Origin: JACJYC01 sp964558465
Lineage (GTDB): Bacteria; Bacteroidota; Bacteroidia; Chitinophagales; Saprospiraceae
Assembly (NCBI GenBank): GCA_964558465.1
Contig: CAZLEF010000126.1
Span: forward strand, 1 to 13,334
Direction of reading: 5' to 3'
Length of the DNA: 13,334 nucleotides
Positions 1 through 7,587 of this stretch are shown here, piece after piece; the first letter of the stretch is position 1; each line of letters opens with the position of its first letter. A model generated the notes under the pieces. It was not told the origin of the DNA and did no database searches. It saw only the letters and a program-made list of their open reading frames with translations. The position numbers and the translations under genes were made by a program.

Positions 1-88
1 CTACTTTTCTCGCTCATCCTTTCATAGGCCTAGTCACTCTTTACACAACCCCAGGTCGTGGTTAAATAATATGGTTGATATCCAAATG
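1..88. other. Short non-coding stretch downstream of the LRR surface protein
   Basis: This stretch lies beyond the stop codon of the minus-strand gene at 89-2746. I see no convincing intrinsic terminator (no GC stem followed by a T tract in the direction of transcription), no RNA gene and no start of another reading frame. Confidence 0.4.
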
Positions 89-2746
89 TTATAAGCGCTG
101 AATGACAAACCGCACCGGCGACACCTCCACGCCCCGCAGGAACAGGATATAGGCCCCCGCCTTCAGGTCCGACACATCGATCAAAACGGGCTCTTCCGAA
201 ACCACCCCTATCTTCCGCCGCAGGACCATCGAACCGGTGATGTCGTAGACCTCTACCGTCCCCTCATTTTGTTCGATCGTTTTATTTCCACGCAGGGTCA
301 GTTGCAGGTCTCCGGCAGTGGGGTTGGGATAAAGCAGGAGGGTGGGGTTCAGTAATTCATCCGGGATCGTTATTTCATGATCTTCATCAGGGAATTCGAT
401 TTTAGCGCCGCCGCCCACCACGACTAACTCGGATACTTCACAACCGTTTTTATCCTTGACTTGCACCTGATACACCCCTGCGGGCACATTAACCATCTGG
501 TTGTCCGACTTCCAACCGGTGCATCCCGTTCCGCCGGAGTTGCACCGGCGATATCGATACGAACCATTGGCGAATGGGGTACCGCCTGCGGCAGTCACAA
601 CAATATTATATTTGCCCGGCGCGCCGGGGGAAGGCGTCACTGAAATATCGGCAATTTCCAGGAGCGGCGGATCGGTAAGGTAGGCCTCTTCTGTTACGAT
701 GCATCCGTTGGCGTCCGTAAGGGTTACGCTGTAATAACCTGCGGTAAGCTCCTGAATGAGGTTGGTCGTCTCGCCGGTACTCCAGAAATAGGAATACGGT
801 TTGACGCCTCCTTTCCCTTTGATTTTCAGTTGCCCTGTGGCAGTACCATAACAAAGTAACTCATCGATGACCAGATTGCTGCTTAAAAGGGCCGGCTGCG
901 AAATACCGATGGTTTTTTTGACCGTCAATCCCTGGCTATCCGTGATCGTCACCCGGTACTGGCCCTTGCTAAGGTTGCTGATGGCGGCTGTTGTGGCGCC
1001 GTTGCTCCACAGGTAGGTATAGGGTGGCAACCCACACTGGCCGGTCACTTCAATGGCCCCGTCATTGCCGCCGTAACAGGATACATTTTGTTCGCTGATC
1101 AATTGGAATTTAAAGGGTTCATCCACCAACCCATCGCAGTCGTTGTCCACCAAATCCCCGCAAACCTCCGGCGCGCCGGGGTAGGAGTTGGGGTCCAGGG
1201 GGCGGCAATCCTCGGCATCAAAGAAACCGTCGTTGTCAGAGTCTGACACATTGTCCACGTTCCCGTCGCAGTCGTCATCCAGGCCGTTCAGGATTTCTGT
1301 TCCTTCCGGGTTGACTGCCGGATTACTATCGTTACAATCCTGATTGTTAATTACAAAACCAACCCCGCAGGCGCCCCCGAATACCTGACCTGTAGTTGGG
1401 TTGCCATAACCATCTCCGTCACTGTCCAGATAGCAGGTGAAAACGCAACCGGCACTGATTTCGGCTGCAGTGCTACAACCGGAAGCGTTGTCAAAAATAT
1501 CTGCCGAACCTGAATTGGCCAGGTATTCGCAAATATTCGCCAGGTTACAGACAGCAAGATTGGGGTTATTGTAAATGCCAACATAAGTTAACGAAGAAGC
1601 CGGGATATTTTCCAATCCGTCCAGACTTGCCAGTGTGGCGTTGTCCAGTACAAGAAGATAAAAATAATCCGTTCCAATCGTGGAAACCGCGCTTAAAGCA
1701 GAAATATCTGTCAATACCGGATTGCTCAGAATGGAGAGCTGCTCACTGACGCTGGCAAGGGATTCCAGCCCGTCCAGACTGGTCAGTGCAGAATTATCAT
1801 AAATTTCCATGAATCCGCCAACGGAAGTGAGTCCGTCAAAAACACTTAAATCCGAAAGCCCGGTACGATCAATTTGAAAGGGTCCTCCAACCGAAGAGAG
1901 CCCGTCCAATCCGCTAATATCGGTCAACGATAGATTGGTATTCAGACTAAATTGGTATCCAACCGAACTCAGAGAAGTAAATCCGGTGATACTGGTCAAA
2001 GCAGGGTTCCCAGTGATAAAAATACTCCCCTGGGCATTCGTCAATCCGTTTAATCCGCTGATCCCGGTCAGGGAGGCATTGTCCGATATGATTACGCTGA
2101 TGATAGAGGTAATTCCGTTAAACCCGCTCACACTCGTCACATTAGGATTCCCACTAATGTTAATCGCACCCACGGCGGTCAGGTTGCTGAACCCGGTAAT
2201 ATCCGTCAATGCAGGGTTATTGGTGATCTCAAACCAACCAACGGAGGTGAGGGTCTCCAAGCCTTCTAATGTTGTTAACGAAGCGCTATTAAGGATTGAT
2301 ATACTGCCAACGGAAACAAGAGAGCTCAACCCATTCAAATCGGCCAGGGCATCGTTACCCCACAACTGAAGGGTTCCGTCAATGGAAACAAGAGCGCTTA
2401 ATCCGTCCAGGCTTGACAGTGCATCATTATTGGAGAACAGCAGGCTTTCGCCAATGGACGTCAACCCGCTTAATCCGCTCAGGCTTGTCAGTGCACTATT
2501 ATTAAAGAACTGCAGGTCTCCCCCAACAGAAGTCACTCCGCTCAAACCATTCAGGTTCGTGATGCCTGCGCCCTGAATGACCACATTGCCCTCGATCTCC
2601 GTGCAACCGGGGTAGTTGGTCGCAAAAGCATCGATTTGCGCCTGGGTGGTAAAATTGATGGTTCCGGGGAAGGGGATGCAGGTTTGAGCAAAAACCAAAC
2701 CCGGGAATAACAATAAAAGGGTAAATAGCGATTTCATTTTGATCAT
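89..2746 (-). CDS. T9SS-exported surface protein with leucine-rich/L-domain-like repeats, MopE-type motifs and SprB repeats
   Basis: 885-residue protein, probably exported by Sec and then by the type IX secretion system to the cell surface. Residues 1-20 form a signal peptide (KMK, then a leucine-rich core, cleavage after VFA-20). Residues ~62-396 hold 14 repeats of 23-27 residues of the form LTSLxGLxxLTSVGxxLxIxNNxA, resembling receptor L-domain/LRR proteins, closed by a Cys-containing cap (~400-434). Residues ~438-543 carry MopE-like Asp/Cys motifs (DSDGDGYGNP, DCND...NP, LDDDCDGNVD, DNDCDGLVDE), likely binding Ca2+ or another metal. SprB-like modules follow at ~556-605 and ~630-682, with a third related Cys module at ~695-775. 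Residues ~803-885 are a type-A sorting domain (LYPNPTAGDL, VEVYDITGSMV, C-terminal VRFVIQRL). The ATG at 2744-2746 is preceded by an A/T-rich leader without a Shine-Dalgarno motif; Met-4 is an alternative start. The stalk is shared with the neighbour at 2925-6299. The ligand is unknown; adhesion or recognition is an inference. Confidence 0.93.
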   Translation of the reverse strand: MIKMKSLFTLLLLFPGLVFAQTCIPFPGTINFTTQAQIDAFATNYPGCTEIEGNVVIQGAGITNLNGLSGVTSVGGDLQFFNNSALTSLSGLSGLTSIGESLLFSNNDALSSLDGLSALVSIDGTLQLWGNDALADLNGLSSLVSVGSISILNSASLTTLEGLETLTSVGWFEITNNPALTDITGFSNLTAVGAINISGNPNVTSVSGFNGITSIISVIISDNASLTGISGLNGLTNAQGSIFITGNPALTSITGFTSLSSVGYQFSLNTNLSLTDISGLDGLSSVGGPFQIDRTGLSDLSVFDGLTSVGGFMEIYDNSALTSLDGLESLASVSEQLSILSNPVLTDISALSAVSTIGTDYFYLLVLDNATLASLDGLENIPASSLTYVGIYNNPNLAVCNLANICEYLANSGSADIFDNASGCSTAAEISAGCVFTCYLDSDGDGYGNPTTGQVFGGACGVGFVINNQDCNDSNPAVNPEGTEILNGLDDDCDGNVDNVSDSDNDGFFDAEDCRPLDPNSYPGAPEVCGDLVDNDCDGLVDEPFKFQLISEQNVSCYGGNDGAIEVTGQCGLPPYTYLWSNGATTAAISNLSKGQYRVTITDSQGLTVKKTIGISQPALLSSNLVIDELLCYGTATGQLKIKGKGGVKPYSYFWSTGETTNLIQELTAGYYSVTLTDANGCIVTEEAYLTDPPLLEIADISVTPSPGAPGKYNIVVTAAGGTPFANGSYRYRRCNSGGTGCTGWKSDNQMVNVPAGVYQVQVKDKNGCEVSELVVVGGGAKIEFPDEDHEITIPDELLNPTLLLYPNPTAGDLQLTLRGNKTIEQNEGTVEVYDITGSMVLRRKIGVVSEEPVLIDVSDLKAGAYILFLRGVEVSPVRFVIQRL

Positions 2747-2769
2747 GGTTTAATTTTAATTGATTCCGC

Positions 2770-2810
2770 GTCACGGCGTGACAAATGGTGGATTTGTACC
2801 TGTCACGCCG
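2770..2810. repeat. Overlapping inverted repeats 24 bp upstream of the LRR gene start
   Basis: A perfect 10-bp inverted repeat pairs CGGCGTGACA (2774-2783) with TGTCACGCCG (2801-2810) across 17 nt. A second, overlapping hairpin pairs GTCAC (2770-2774) with GTGAC (2778-2782). The two share the GTGAC arm, so they cannot form together. They lie between the stop of the beta-helix gene and the start of the LRR gene. No T tract follows on the minus strand, so a simple terminator is unlikely. An operator or a 5' leader structure is possible. Confidence 0.5.
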
Positions 2811-2845
2811 CAGACCCGGTGGATATCTGACTGGCCCCCTCCTTC

Positions 2846-2860
2846 CCACGCCGCGCGTGG
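2846..2860. repeat. GC-rich hairpin in the intergenic gap between the two surface-protein genes
   Basis: CCACGC (2846-2851) and GCGTGG (2855-2860) form a perfect 6-bp stem with a 3-nt loop, 65 bp past the end of the beta-helix gene. A perfect 10-bp palindrome, GTCAGCTGAC, lies at 2908-2917. The stem could slow or stabilise the 3' end of the upstream transcript, but no T tract follows on the minus strand (the next bases are GGAAGGAGGGGG), so I do not call a terminator. Confidence 0.35.
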
Positions 2861-2924
2861 TACGGCGGACGGAGACTGAACTTCGGTTATGCTCAGTTCC
2901 CGAAACTGTCAGCTGACTACTTTA

Positions 2925-5900
2925 TTAAAGCCGCTGAATGACAAACCGCACCGGCGACACCTCCGCGCCCCGCAGGAACAGGACATACGTCCCCGCCGCC
3001 AGTTCCGACACATCCACCAAAACCGGCTCTTCCGAAACGACGGTCATCTTCCGCTGGAGGACCATCGACCCGGTGATGTCGTAAATTTCCACCGTGTTTT
3101 CCTGTTCAGGCCCTTCTTTTCCGCGCAGGGTCAGCCAGAGCTCCGAGGCGGCGGGATTGGGGTGGAGTTCGAGACCGGCTTCCGGAAGGTCATCCGGGAA
3201 GTCCAGTTCCGGGAGGTCAAACTCGCCTTCTTCCCTGGCGCCTGCGCCAACGGTAACTGCCTGTGTGGTAACGCAACCGTTCCGGTCGCGTACCTCCAGG
3301 TAATAGGCGCCCGGAGATGCCGTATAGGAGTAATAATAGATACTCCCCCCGGGGCTCCAGTTGGTGCATGTTCCGCCGGCGAAACATATCCGGTAACGGT
3401 AGGGCATATTGCCGTTATAGGGGGTACCCCCGTAAACAGACGCGCCAATTACATAAAACCCTGGTGCGATGAGGTTGGGATATATAAAAGGAGTTAAAGA
3501 CAGGTACGGCGGATGAGTGATGAGAGCGCTTCCCACGTAAGAACACCCATCAACACCCGTTAAAGTTACAGAATATGAGCCGGCGACCACCCCGTATATG
3601 GATTGGGTGGTGGCGCCGTTACTCCATTGGAAAGTATAGGGAAAGCTCCCATTCCCGCTTATATCTAAATGAATGCCCCCAGTGGCTGCCCCATAACAAC
3701 TTACATGATAGACACTTAATCTTACATGGGGGATGTTGGGGTTATTGATGTGGAAAGTCCTGTTGGTCGTCAAACCCTGGTTATCCGTCACAGTAACCCG
3801 GTACTGTCCTACAGAAAGATTGGAAATAGCGGCCGTCGTAGCCCCTGTATTCCACAGGTATGTATAAGGCGGTTTTCCGCATTGACCCGCCACTTCGATT
3901 GCTCCGTCGCTGCCGCCATAACAGGTAACATCCTGTTTGTTCACCAGTTGGATGGTCAGCGGTTCATCCACCAGCCCGTTGCAGTTGTTGTCCACCAGAT
4001 CGCCGCAAACCTCCGGCGCGCCGGGGTAGGAGTTGGGGTCCAGGGGGCGGCAATCCACGGCGTCCAGGTAGCCGTCGCCGTCGGAGTCGCCGGGAGCGAT
4101 GTTGTCCACGGTCCCGTCGCAGTTGTCGTCCAGACCGTTCAGGGATTCGGCAGCCGCGGGGTTGATGTCGGCGTTGGCGTCGTTGCAGTCGCCGGCCGCT
4201 GTGATATAACCGGCAGGAGGTCCGTCGCAGGCCATTTGTGAAACGGCTTCATTGCCGAAGCCGTCGCCGTCGGCATCCTGGTAATAGGTGATGAAGGTAA
4301 AACCTTCATCGACGGCCCCGTCGCAATTGTCGTCTGCCCCGTTGCAGGTTTCTGTTCCGCCGGGGTTGATCGCCGCGTTGGCGTCGTTGCAGTCGCCGGC
4401 TGTCGCGATATAACCTGCGGGCGGGCCGTCGCAGGTGGATTGGGAAACGTTGTTATCCCCGTAACCGTCCCCGTCTGTATCGGCATAATAGGTGGTGAAG
4501 GTCAGGCCCTCGTCTGCATTGCCGTCGCAGTTGTCATCCAGCCCGTTGCAGGTTTCCGTTGCGCCGGGGTTGATCGCTCCGTTGGCGTCGTTGCAGTCGC
4601 CACCGCCCGACAGGCCGGAGTTGCGGTAGTTCAGGCCGGGAGAAGTACACTGCGCCACACCCGTACCGGTATAGTAGTTGTCGTTATCGGCATCAAGGTA
4701 CCAGAGGGTATTCGGATTGAGGGCGGAGTCAAAGTCGTTACAATCCAGGTTATTGGATACAAAACCCGCGCCGCAGGTCCCGCTGAATAGCTGGGTGGCC
4801 AGGGGATGGCCGTAACCGTCCCCGTCCTGATCCCGGTAACAGGTCACACAGGACATGGGTGATCCCTGGTACTCATAAGCGCCCATATCCACTGCGCTGC
4901 CGGGGAAAGGCCGGGGTTGTCCGTCGAGGTCGGTCGCCGGGGCGCTTGCGGCGGTTCCGGCATTGATAGCAGGCGAACAGGAGAGCAACCGGAGGTGGTC
5001 GTCCTGGGTACCCAAAAGGTCATCGGCGCCGTTGGGGTCCTCAAAAAACGGGTTTGAATTGTAGATCATGCCGCTACCGCAGGTAAAACCAGGCGGGCAG
5101 GCAGCATTCGGGACCAGGCTGTATGATATGCTGGCCGCGGTCGTATTCGTGATGGTTCCGCCCCAAATGATCACGTTGGAAAATGACGGATTGGAAACAG
5201 ACCCCGACATATTGAGGTTGGTAAAATAAAAGGAACAACTCCTGAGTTCGGGCGAAACGATTGCGCTGGAGGCAAAGGTCCTGAACTCAGTATTAACCTG
5301 GAAAATGCAGTTTTCGAATACGGGAGAAACCCGGGAACTTGTACCGGCAAAAGCTTCGAGGTATATCCTGTGATTCTGGATAAACTTGCAGTTTTGAAAA
5401 GTGGGTGAAACCGTGCCGTTGTTTTGGGCGCTGAGGTATAAAGCAGTTGGGAATGTGGTATTCAGGGAAGTATTCAGAAAAAAATTGCAATTTTTAATTA
5501 GCGGGGTAATGATCGTCAGCGCGGTAAACGATTTCATGTCAATCGCTGCACTGTAGTTGGAACAGGTATTGGACAAAAAGGTACAATTTTCAATCAAGGG
5601 GGATATCGTACCGTTCAACCCATAAATGGCCATTCCCCCTCCGTTTCCTCCAAAATTATTGGTTATAGTACAGTTTTTGATGATCGGATTGGGGACAACG
5701 CCAAGCTGGTTGTAATCGCCAACCATGATACCTCCGCCAAAAAATCTATGATTGGAAGAAGCCCCGTTCGCTCTGCCAAAGCTGACCGTAAACCCGTCGA
5801 ACACGGCGGTATTGTTCACATTCCTGGCCCAAACGACATGGTAGGCATTGTCCGCGGTATTGCCTGCAACGCCGATATCGCCGCTGAGGATGGTCGCGTT

Positions 5901-6299
5901 AGCGGTAATATTCCGCCCGGAAAGGTCAATTTCCGACCCGGAAAAGCCGCCGTAAAGCGTCATATTGTTTTTCAGGAAAAAGGTTTTGTCGCGGGGATCG
6001 GCCGGTGTGGCGCTTCCTGTAGCATCGTACAGCGGTTTATAGGTCCCATCCGCTACCCAAACCTCTCCGCTGCTGTGGTTCTTGATGGCGTCAGCCAATT
6101 CGGTATAGGCGTCTGCCCAGGAAGAACCGTTATTGGCGCCGGTCGCATCTTTGTCTACATAAATGACAGCCGACAGGGGCGCCTCCGGTAAGGCGGGCGC
6201 AGTTCCCGTTGCGATCAGGCCGATGCACACCGCAACAAGGGTGCACACGACACGGTGTAAGGGAAAACGGGTTTCTGTTGTTTTGGAAATTTGGTTCAT
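2925..6299 (-). CDS. T9SS-exported parallel beta-helix surface protein with MopE-type and SprB repeats
   Basis: 1124-residue secreted protein. Residues ~1-37 look like a long signal peptide (Arg/His-containing n-region, then VVCTLVAVCIGLIATG). Residues ~45-180 match the usual start of Bacteroidota right-handed beta-helix proteins (IYVDKDATGANNGSSW, VWVADGTYKP, LYGGFSGSE). Beta-helix rungs follow at ~205-380, marked by repeated NCxF turns near residues 209, 238, 270, 303 and 330 and a related SCSF at 354. Residues ~440-477 (SPAINAG, DLDGQPRP, VDMGAYEY) match the closing motif known from choice-of-anchor Q proteins. MopE-like Asp/Cys motifs run from ~487 to 779 and include two 68-residue tandem units (about 603-670 and 671-733). 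SprB-type modules lie at ~790-840 and ~865-915, with a third module at ~935-1015. A type-A T9SS sorting domain occupies ~1042-1124. Start ATG at 6297-6299. An enzymatic role on polysaccharide is possible for a beta-helix, but no catalytic residues can be assigned; a structural or adhesive role is equally likely. Confidence 0.93.
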   Translation of the reverse strand: MNQISKTTETRFPLHRVVCTLVAVCIGLIATGTAPALPEAPLSAVIYVDKDATGANNGSSWADAYTELADAIKNHSSGEVWVADGTYKPLYDATGSATPADPRDKTFFLKNNMTLYGGFSGSEIDLSGRNITANATILSGDIGVAGNTADNAYHVVWARNVNNTAVFDGFTVSFGRANGASSNHRFFGGGIMVGDYNQLGVVPNPIIKNCTITNNFGGNGGGMAIYGLNGTISPLIENCTFLSNTCSNYSAAIDMKSFTALTIITPLIKNCNFFLNTSLNTTFPTALYLSAQNNGTVSPTFQNCKFIQNHRIYLEAFAGTSSRVSPVFENCIFQVNTEFRTFASSAIVSPELRSCSFYFTNLNMSGSVSNPSFSNVIIWGGTITNTTAASISYSLVPNAACPPGFTCGSGMIYNSNPFFEDPNGADDLLGTQDDHLRLLSCSPAINAGTAASAPATDLDGQPRPFPGSAVDMGAYEYQGSPMSCVTCYRDQDGDGYGHPLATQLFSGTCGAGFVSNNLDCNDFDSALNPNTLWYLDADNDNYYTGTGVAQCTSPGLNYRNSGLSGGGDCNDANGAINPGATETCNGLDDNCDGNADEGLTFTTYYADTDGDGYGDNNVSQSTCDGPPAGYIATAGDCNDANAAINPGGTETCNGADDNCDGAVDEGFTFITYYQDADGDGFGNEAVSQMACDGPPAGYITAAGDCNDANADINPAAAESLNGLDDNCDGTVDNIAPGDSDGDGYLDAVDCRPLDPNSYPGAPEVCGDLVDNNCNGLVDEPLTIQLVNKQDVTCYGGSDGAIEVAGQCGKPPYTYLWNTGATTAAISNLSVGQYRVTVTDNQGLTTNRTFHINNPNIPHVRLSVYHVSCYGAATGGIHLDISGNGSFPYTFQWSNGATTQSIYGVVAGSYSVTLTGVDGCSYVGSALITHPPYLSLTPFIYPNLIAPGFYVIGASVYGGTPYNGNMPYRYRICFAGGTCTNWSPGGSIYYYSYTASPGAYYLEVRDRNGCVTTQAVTVGAGAREEGEFDLPELDFPDDLPEAGLELHPNPAASELWLTLRGKEGPEQENTVEIYDITGSMVLQRKMTVVSEEPVLVDVSELAAGTYVLFLRGAEVSPVRFVIQRL
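4103..4493 (-). repeat. Tandem 204-bp MopE-type coding repeats
   Basis: Within the beta-helix gene, two adjacent in-frame units (residues ~603-670 and ~671-733) share the pattern TYYxDxDGDGxG, then CDGPPAGYI, GDCNDANA, INP and NGxDDNCDGxVD. A more diverged unit precedes them (residues ~533-602). Asp- and Cys-rich motifs of this type are known from MopE of Methylococcus and related metal-binding surface repeats. The near repetition at DNA level suggests expansion by recombination or slippage. Confidence 0.7.
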
Positions 6300-6622
6300 A
6301 ATGCTTCAATTATCAGGTTTAATCAATTTTATGACGCTAAAAGAAATGCGGTTTTAATGAACTACGGACATGCAAAGACAGGCCTTACCAGTTTCAACCT
6401 GATAACTGATAAGGAAACGAAAGGACTGCGGACTTACCTGAACGCAGGATAATCAACCGGCGGGAGACAAAATCTGGATTGCATTTTCATAACCGAGGTT
6501 TGGTTTTAATTGGGAAATGTGTTTATCTGTATCCCCTCAAATTTTGAAGAGGAATAAAACTCAAATTTCTAAAAAATTAATATCTGGTGCAATCCCATGA
6601 TTGGGGGACAAAGGGGAGGGGT
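6300..6622. other. Intergenic region between the response regulator and the beta-helix gene
   Basis: This non-coding region separates the response regulator (stop at 6690) from the start of the beta-helix gene (6299). It is A/T-rich near 6540-6600. It contains a weak hairpin at 6590-6603 (CAATC/GATTG), followed on the minus strand by T6 about 10 nt away. A promoter for the beta-helix gene is expected here, but I found no full TAnnTTTG element. No tRNA or other RNA gene is visible. Confidence 0.4.
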
Positions 6623-6670
6623 GAGGATTCGAGGATTCGAGGATTCGAGGATTCGAGGAATTGAGGAACT
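6623..6670. repeat. 8-bp tandem repeat array A (GAGGATTC)
   Basis: Four perfect copies of GAGGATTC (6623-6654) are followed by two variants in the same register, GAGGAATT and GAGGAACT. The array lies 19 bp beyond the stop of the response regulator gene. The 8-bp period excludes a coding repeat. Its unit resembles array D (9455-9510). Confidence 0.95.
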
Positions 6671-6689
6671 AAAGACTGCCGACTGAAAA

Positions 6690-7319
6690 CTATTTCTTCA
6701 AAAACGCCTTCGCAATCGCCTCCGCCACGGAGTGAACGTGCAGTTTTTCGTAAATGCGTTTGATATAAGTGCGCACCGTTTCGATGCTGAGGCCGAGTTC
6801 GGCGGCTACCATCTTATAACTGTTGCCGGTGGCCAGGTTTTGCAGCACTTCCAGCTCGCGCTGGCTGAGTTTGTCGAGTTCGGCATTGACGGTGGGCGTT
6901 TTCGGGAAGAGCTGGAGGACCTTGCGGGCAATGGCCGGCGTCATGGGCGCGCCGCCATTGTACACTTCCTCAATAGCTTCGAGTATTTTAGAGGGGGGTG
7001 TTTTTTTGAGCAGGTAACCGCTGGCGCCGGCGCAGAGAGCCTGGAAAATTTTGTCGTCGTCATCAAATACGGTGAGCATCAGAAACTCTGTGGCCGGGCT
7101 GACCTGCTTGCCGAGGTAAACACCCTCAATACCGCTACGCCCCGGCAGTTCGATGTCCATCAAAACGACATCCACCTCCCGTTTGCCAAGGTGTTCCTCG
7201 ATATGGAGGCAATCGGGGTACGCGCCGGCCAGTACATACCCCTCTACTCCGGCGATCAATACCTCCAGAGCTTCCCGCAATGGGGCGTTGTCTTCACAAA
7301 TGGCGACGCGGATCGGCAT
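6690..7319 (-). CDS. NarL/LuxR-type response regulator
   Basis: 209-residue DNA-binding response regulator of the NarL/FixJ class. The receiver domain (~1-120) has the acidic pocket E9/D10, phospho-acceptor D55 in VVLMDIELPG, T83 in LMLTVFD and K105 in GYLLKK: all key residues are present. The HTH_LuxR domain (~148-209) shows LSQRELEVLQNLATGNSYKM, AAELGLSIETVRTYI and YEKLHVHSVAEAI, the standard four-helix pattern. It is normally activated by phosphotransfer from a HisKA_3-type kinase, and exactly such a kinase lies immediately upstream (7588-9381), 268 bp away. Start ATG at 7317-7319. No Bacteroidota-consensus promoter was found directly upstream; an A9 run (7346-7354) and 8-bp repeat arrays occupy the gap. 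Its target genes cannot be read from the sequence. Confidence 0.96.
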   Translation of the reverse strand: MPIRVAICEDNAPLREALEVLIAGVEGYVLAGAYPDCLHIEEHLGKREVDVVLMDIELPGRSGIEGVYLGKQVSPATEFLMLTVFDDDDKIFQALCAGASGYLLKKTPPSKILEAIEEVYNGGAPMTPAIARKVLQLFPKTPTVNAELDKLSQRELEVLQNLATGNSYKMVAAELGLSIETVRTYIKRIYEKLHVHSVAEAIAKAFLKK

Positions 7320-7409
7320 AGGTCTGTTTCAGTACTGCAAGTTGCAAAAAAAAAGGATACCCGTTTGTCCCATCTTCATGTGACACCCTTTCCGGGGATG
7401 TCTATTTAT

Positions 7410-7489
7410 GACTTGGAGATTTGGTGACTTGGAGACTTGGTGACTTAGAGACTTGGAGATTTGGTGACTTGGAGACTTGGAGACTTGGT
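7410..7489. repeat. 8-bp tandem repeat array B (GAYTTGGW, 10 copies)
   Basis: Ten consecutive 8-bp units follow the pattern GACTTGGA / GATTTGGT / GACTTGGT (one variant, GACTTAGA), in register from 7410 to 7489. The array sits in the gap between the histidine kinase stop (7588) and the response regulator start (7319). In shifted register the unit reads GAGACTTG, related in inverse orientation to array C. Confidence 0.95.
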
Positions 7490-7541
7490 GATGGGAGAGA
7501 TTCGCTCCTTTGTCAGATGGCTGAGGTGATAACCCATGCCA

Positions 7542-7565
7542 TCTCATAGTCTCATAGTCTCACAG
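7542..7565. repeat. 8-bp tandem repeat array C (TCTCATAG, 3 copies)
   Basis: Two perfect TCTCATAG units and one TCTCACAG lie 22 bp downstream of the kinase stop. On the minus strand the unit reads GAGACTAT, so it shares GAGAC with array B in opposite orientation and with the same 8-bp period. Confidence 0.85.
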
Positions 7566-7587
7566 TCTCCCCCTCTCCCTCATTCCA

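Noticed and set aside
5748..6191. Plus-strand open frames within the beta-helix gene (also near 3726-4241 and 4440-4790)
   Set aside because: They are shadows of a strongly supported minus-strand gene; the low-complexity Val/Gly-rich products mirror the Asp/Cys repeats.
6590..6603. CAATC/GATTG hairpin as terminator of the response regulator
   Set aside because: The stem is only 5 bp and the T tract begins about 10 nt later, so it is too weak to call as an intrinsic terminator.
6623..6670. Repeat arrays read as a CRISPR
   Set aside because: Units are 8 bp and directly adjacent, with no spacers and no cas genes nearby.
7346..7354. A9 run read as a terminator T tract for the kinase transcript
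   Set aside because: No stable GC stem precedes the T9 on the minus strand; only 3-4 bp pairings were found.
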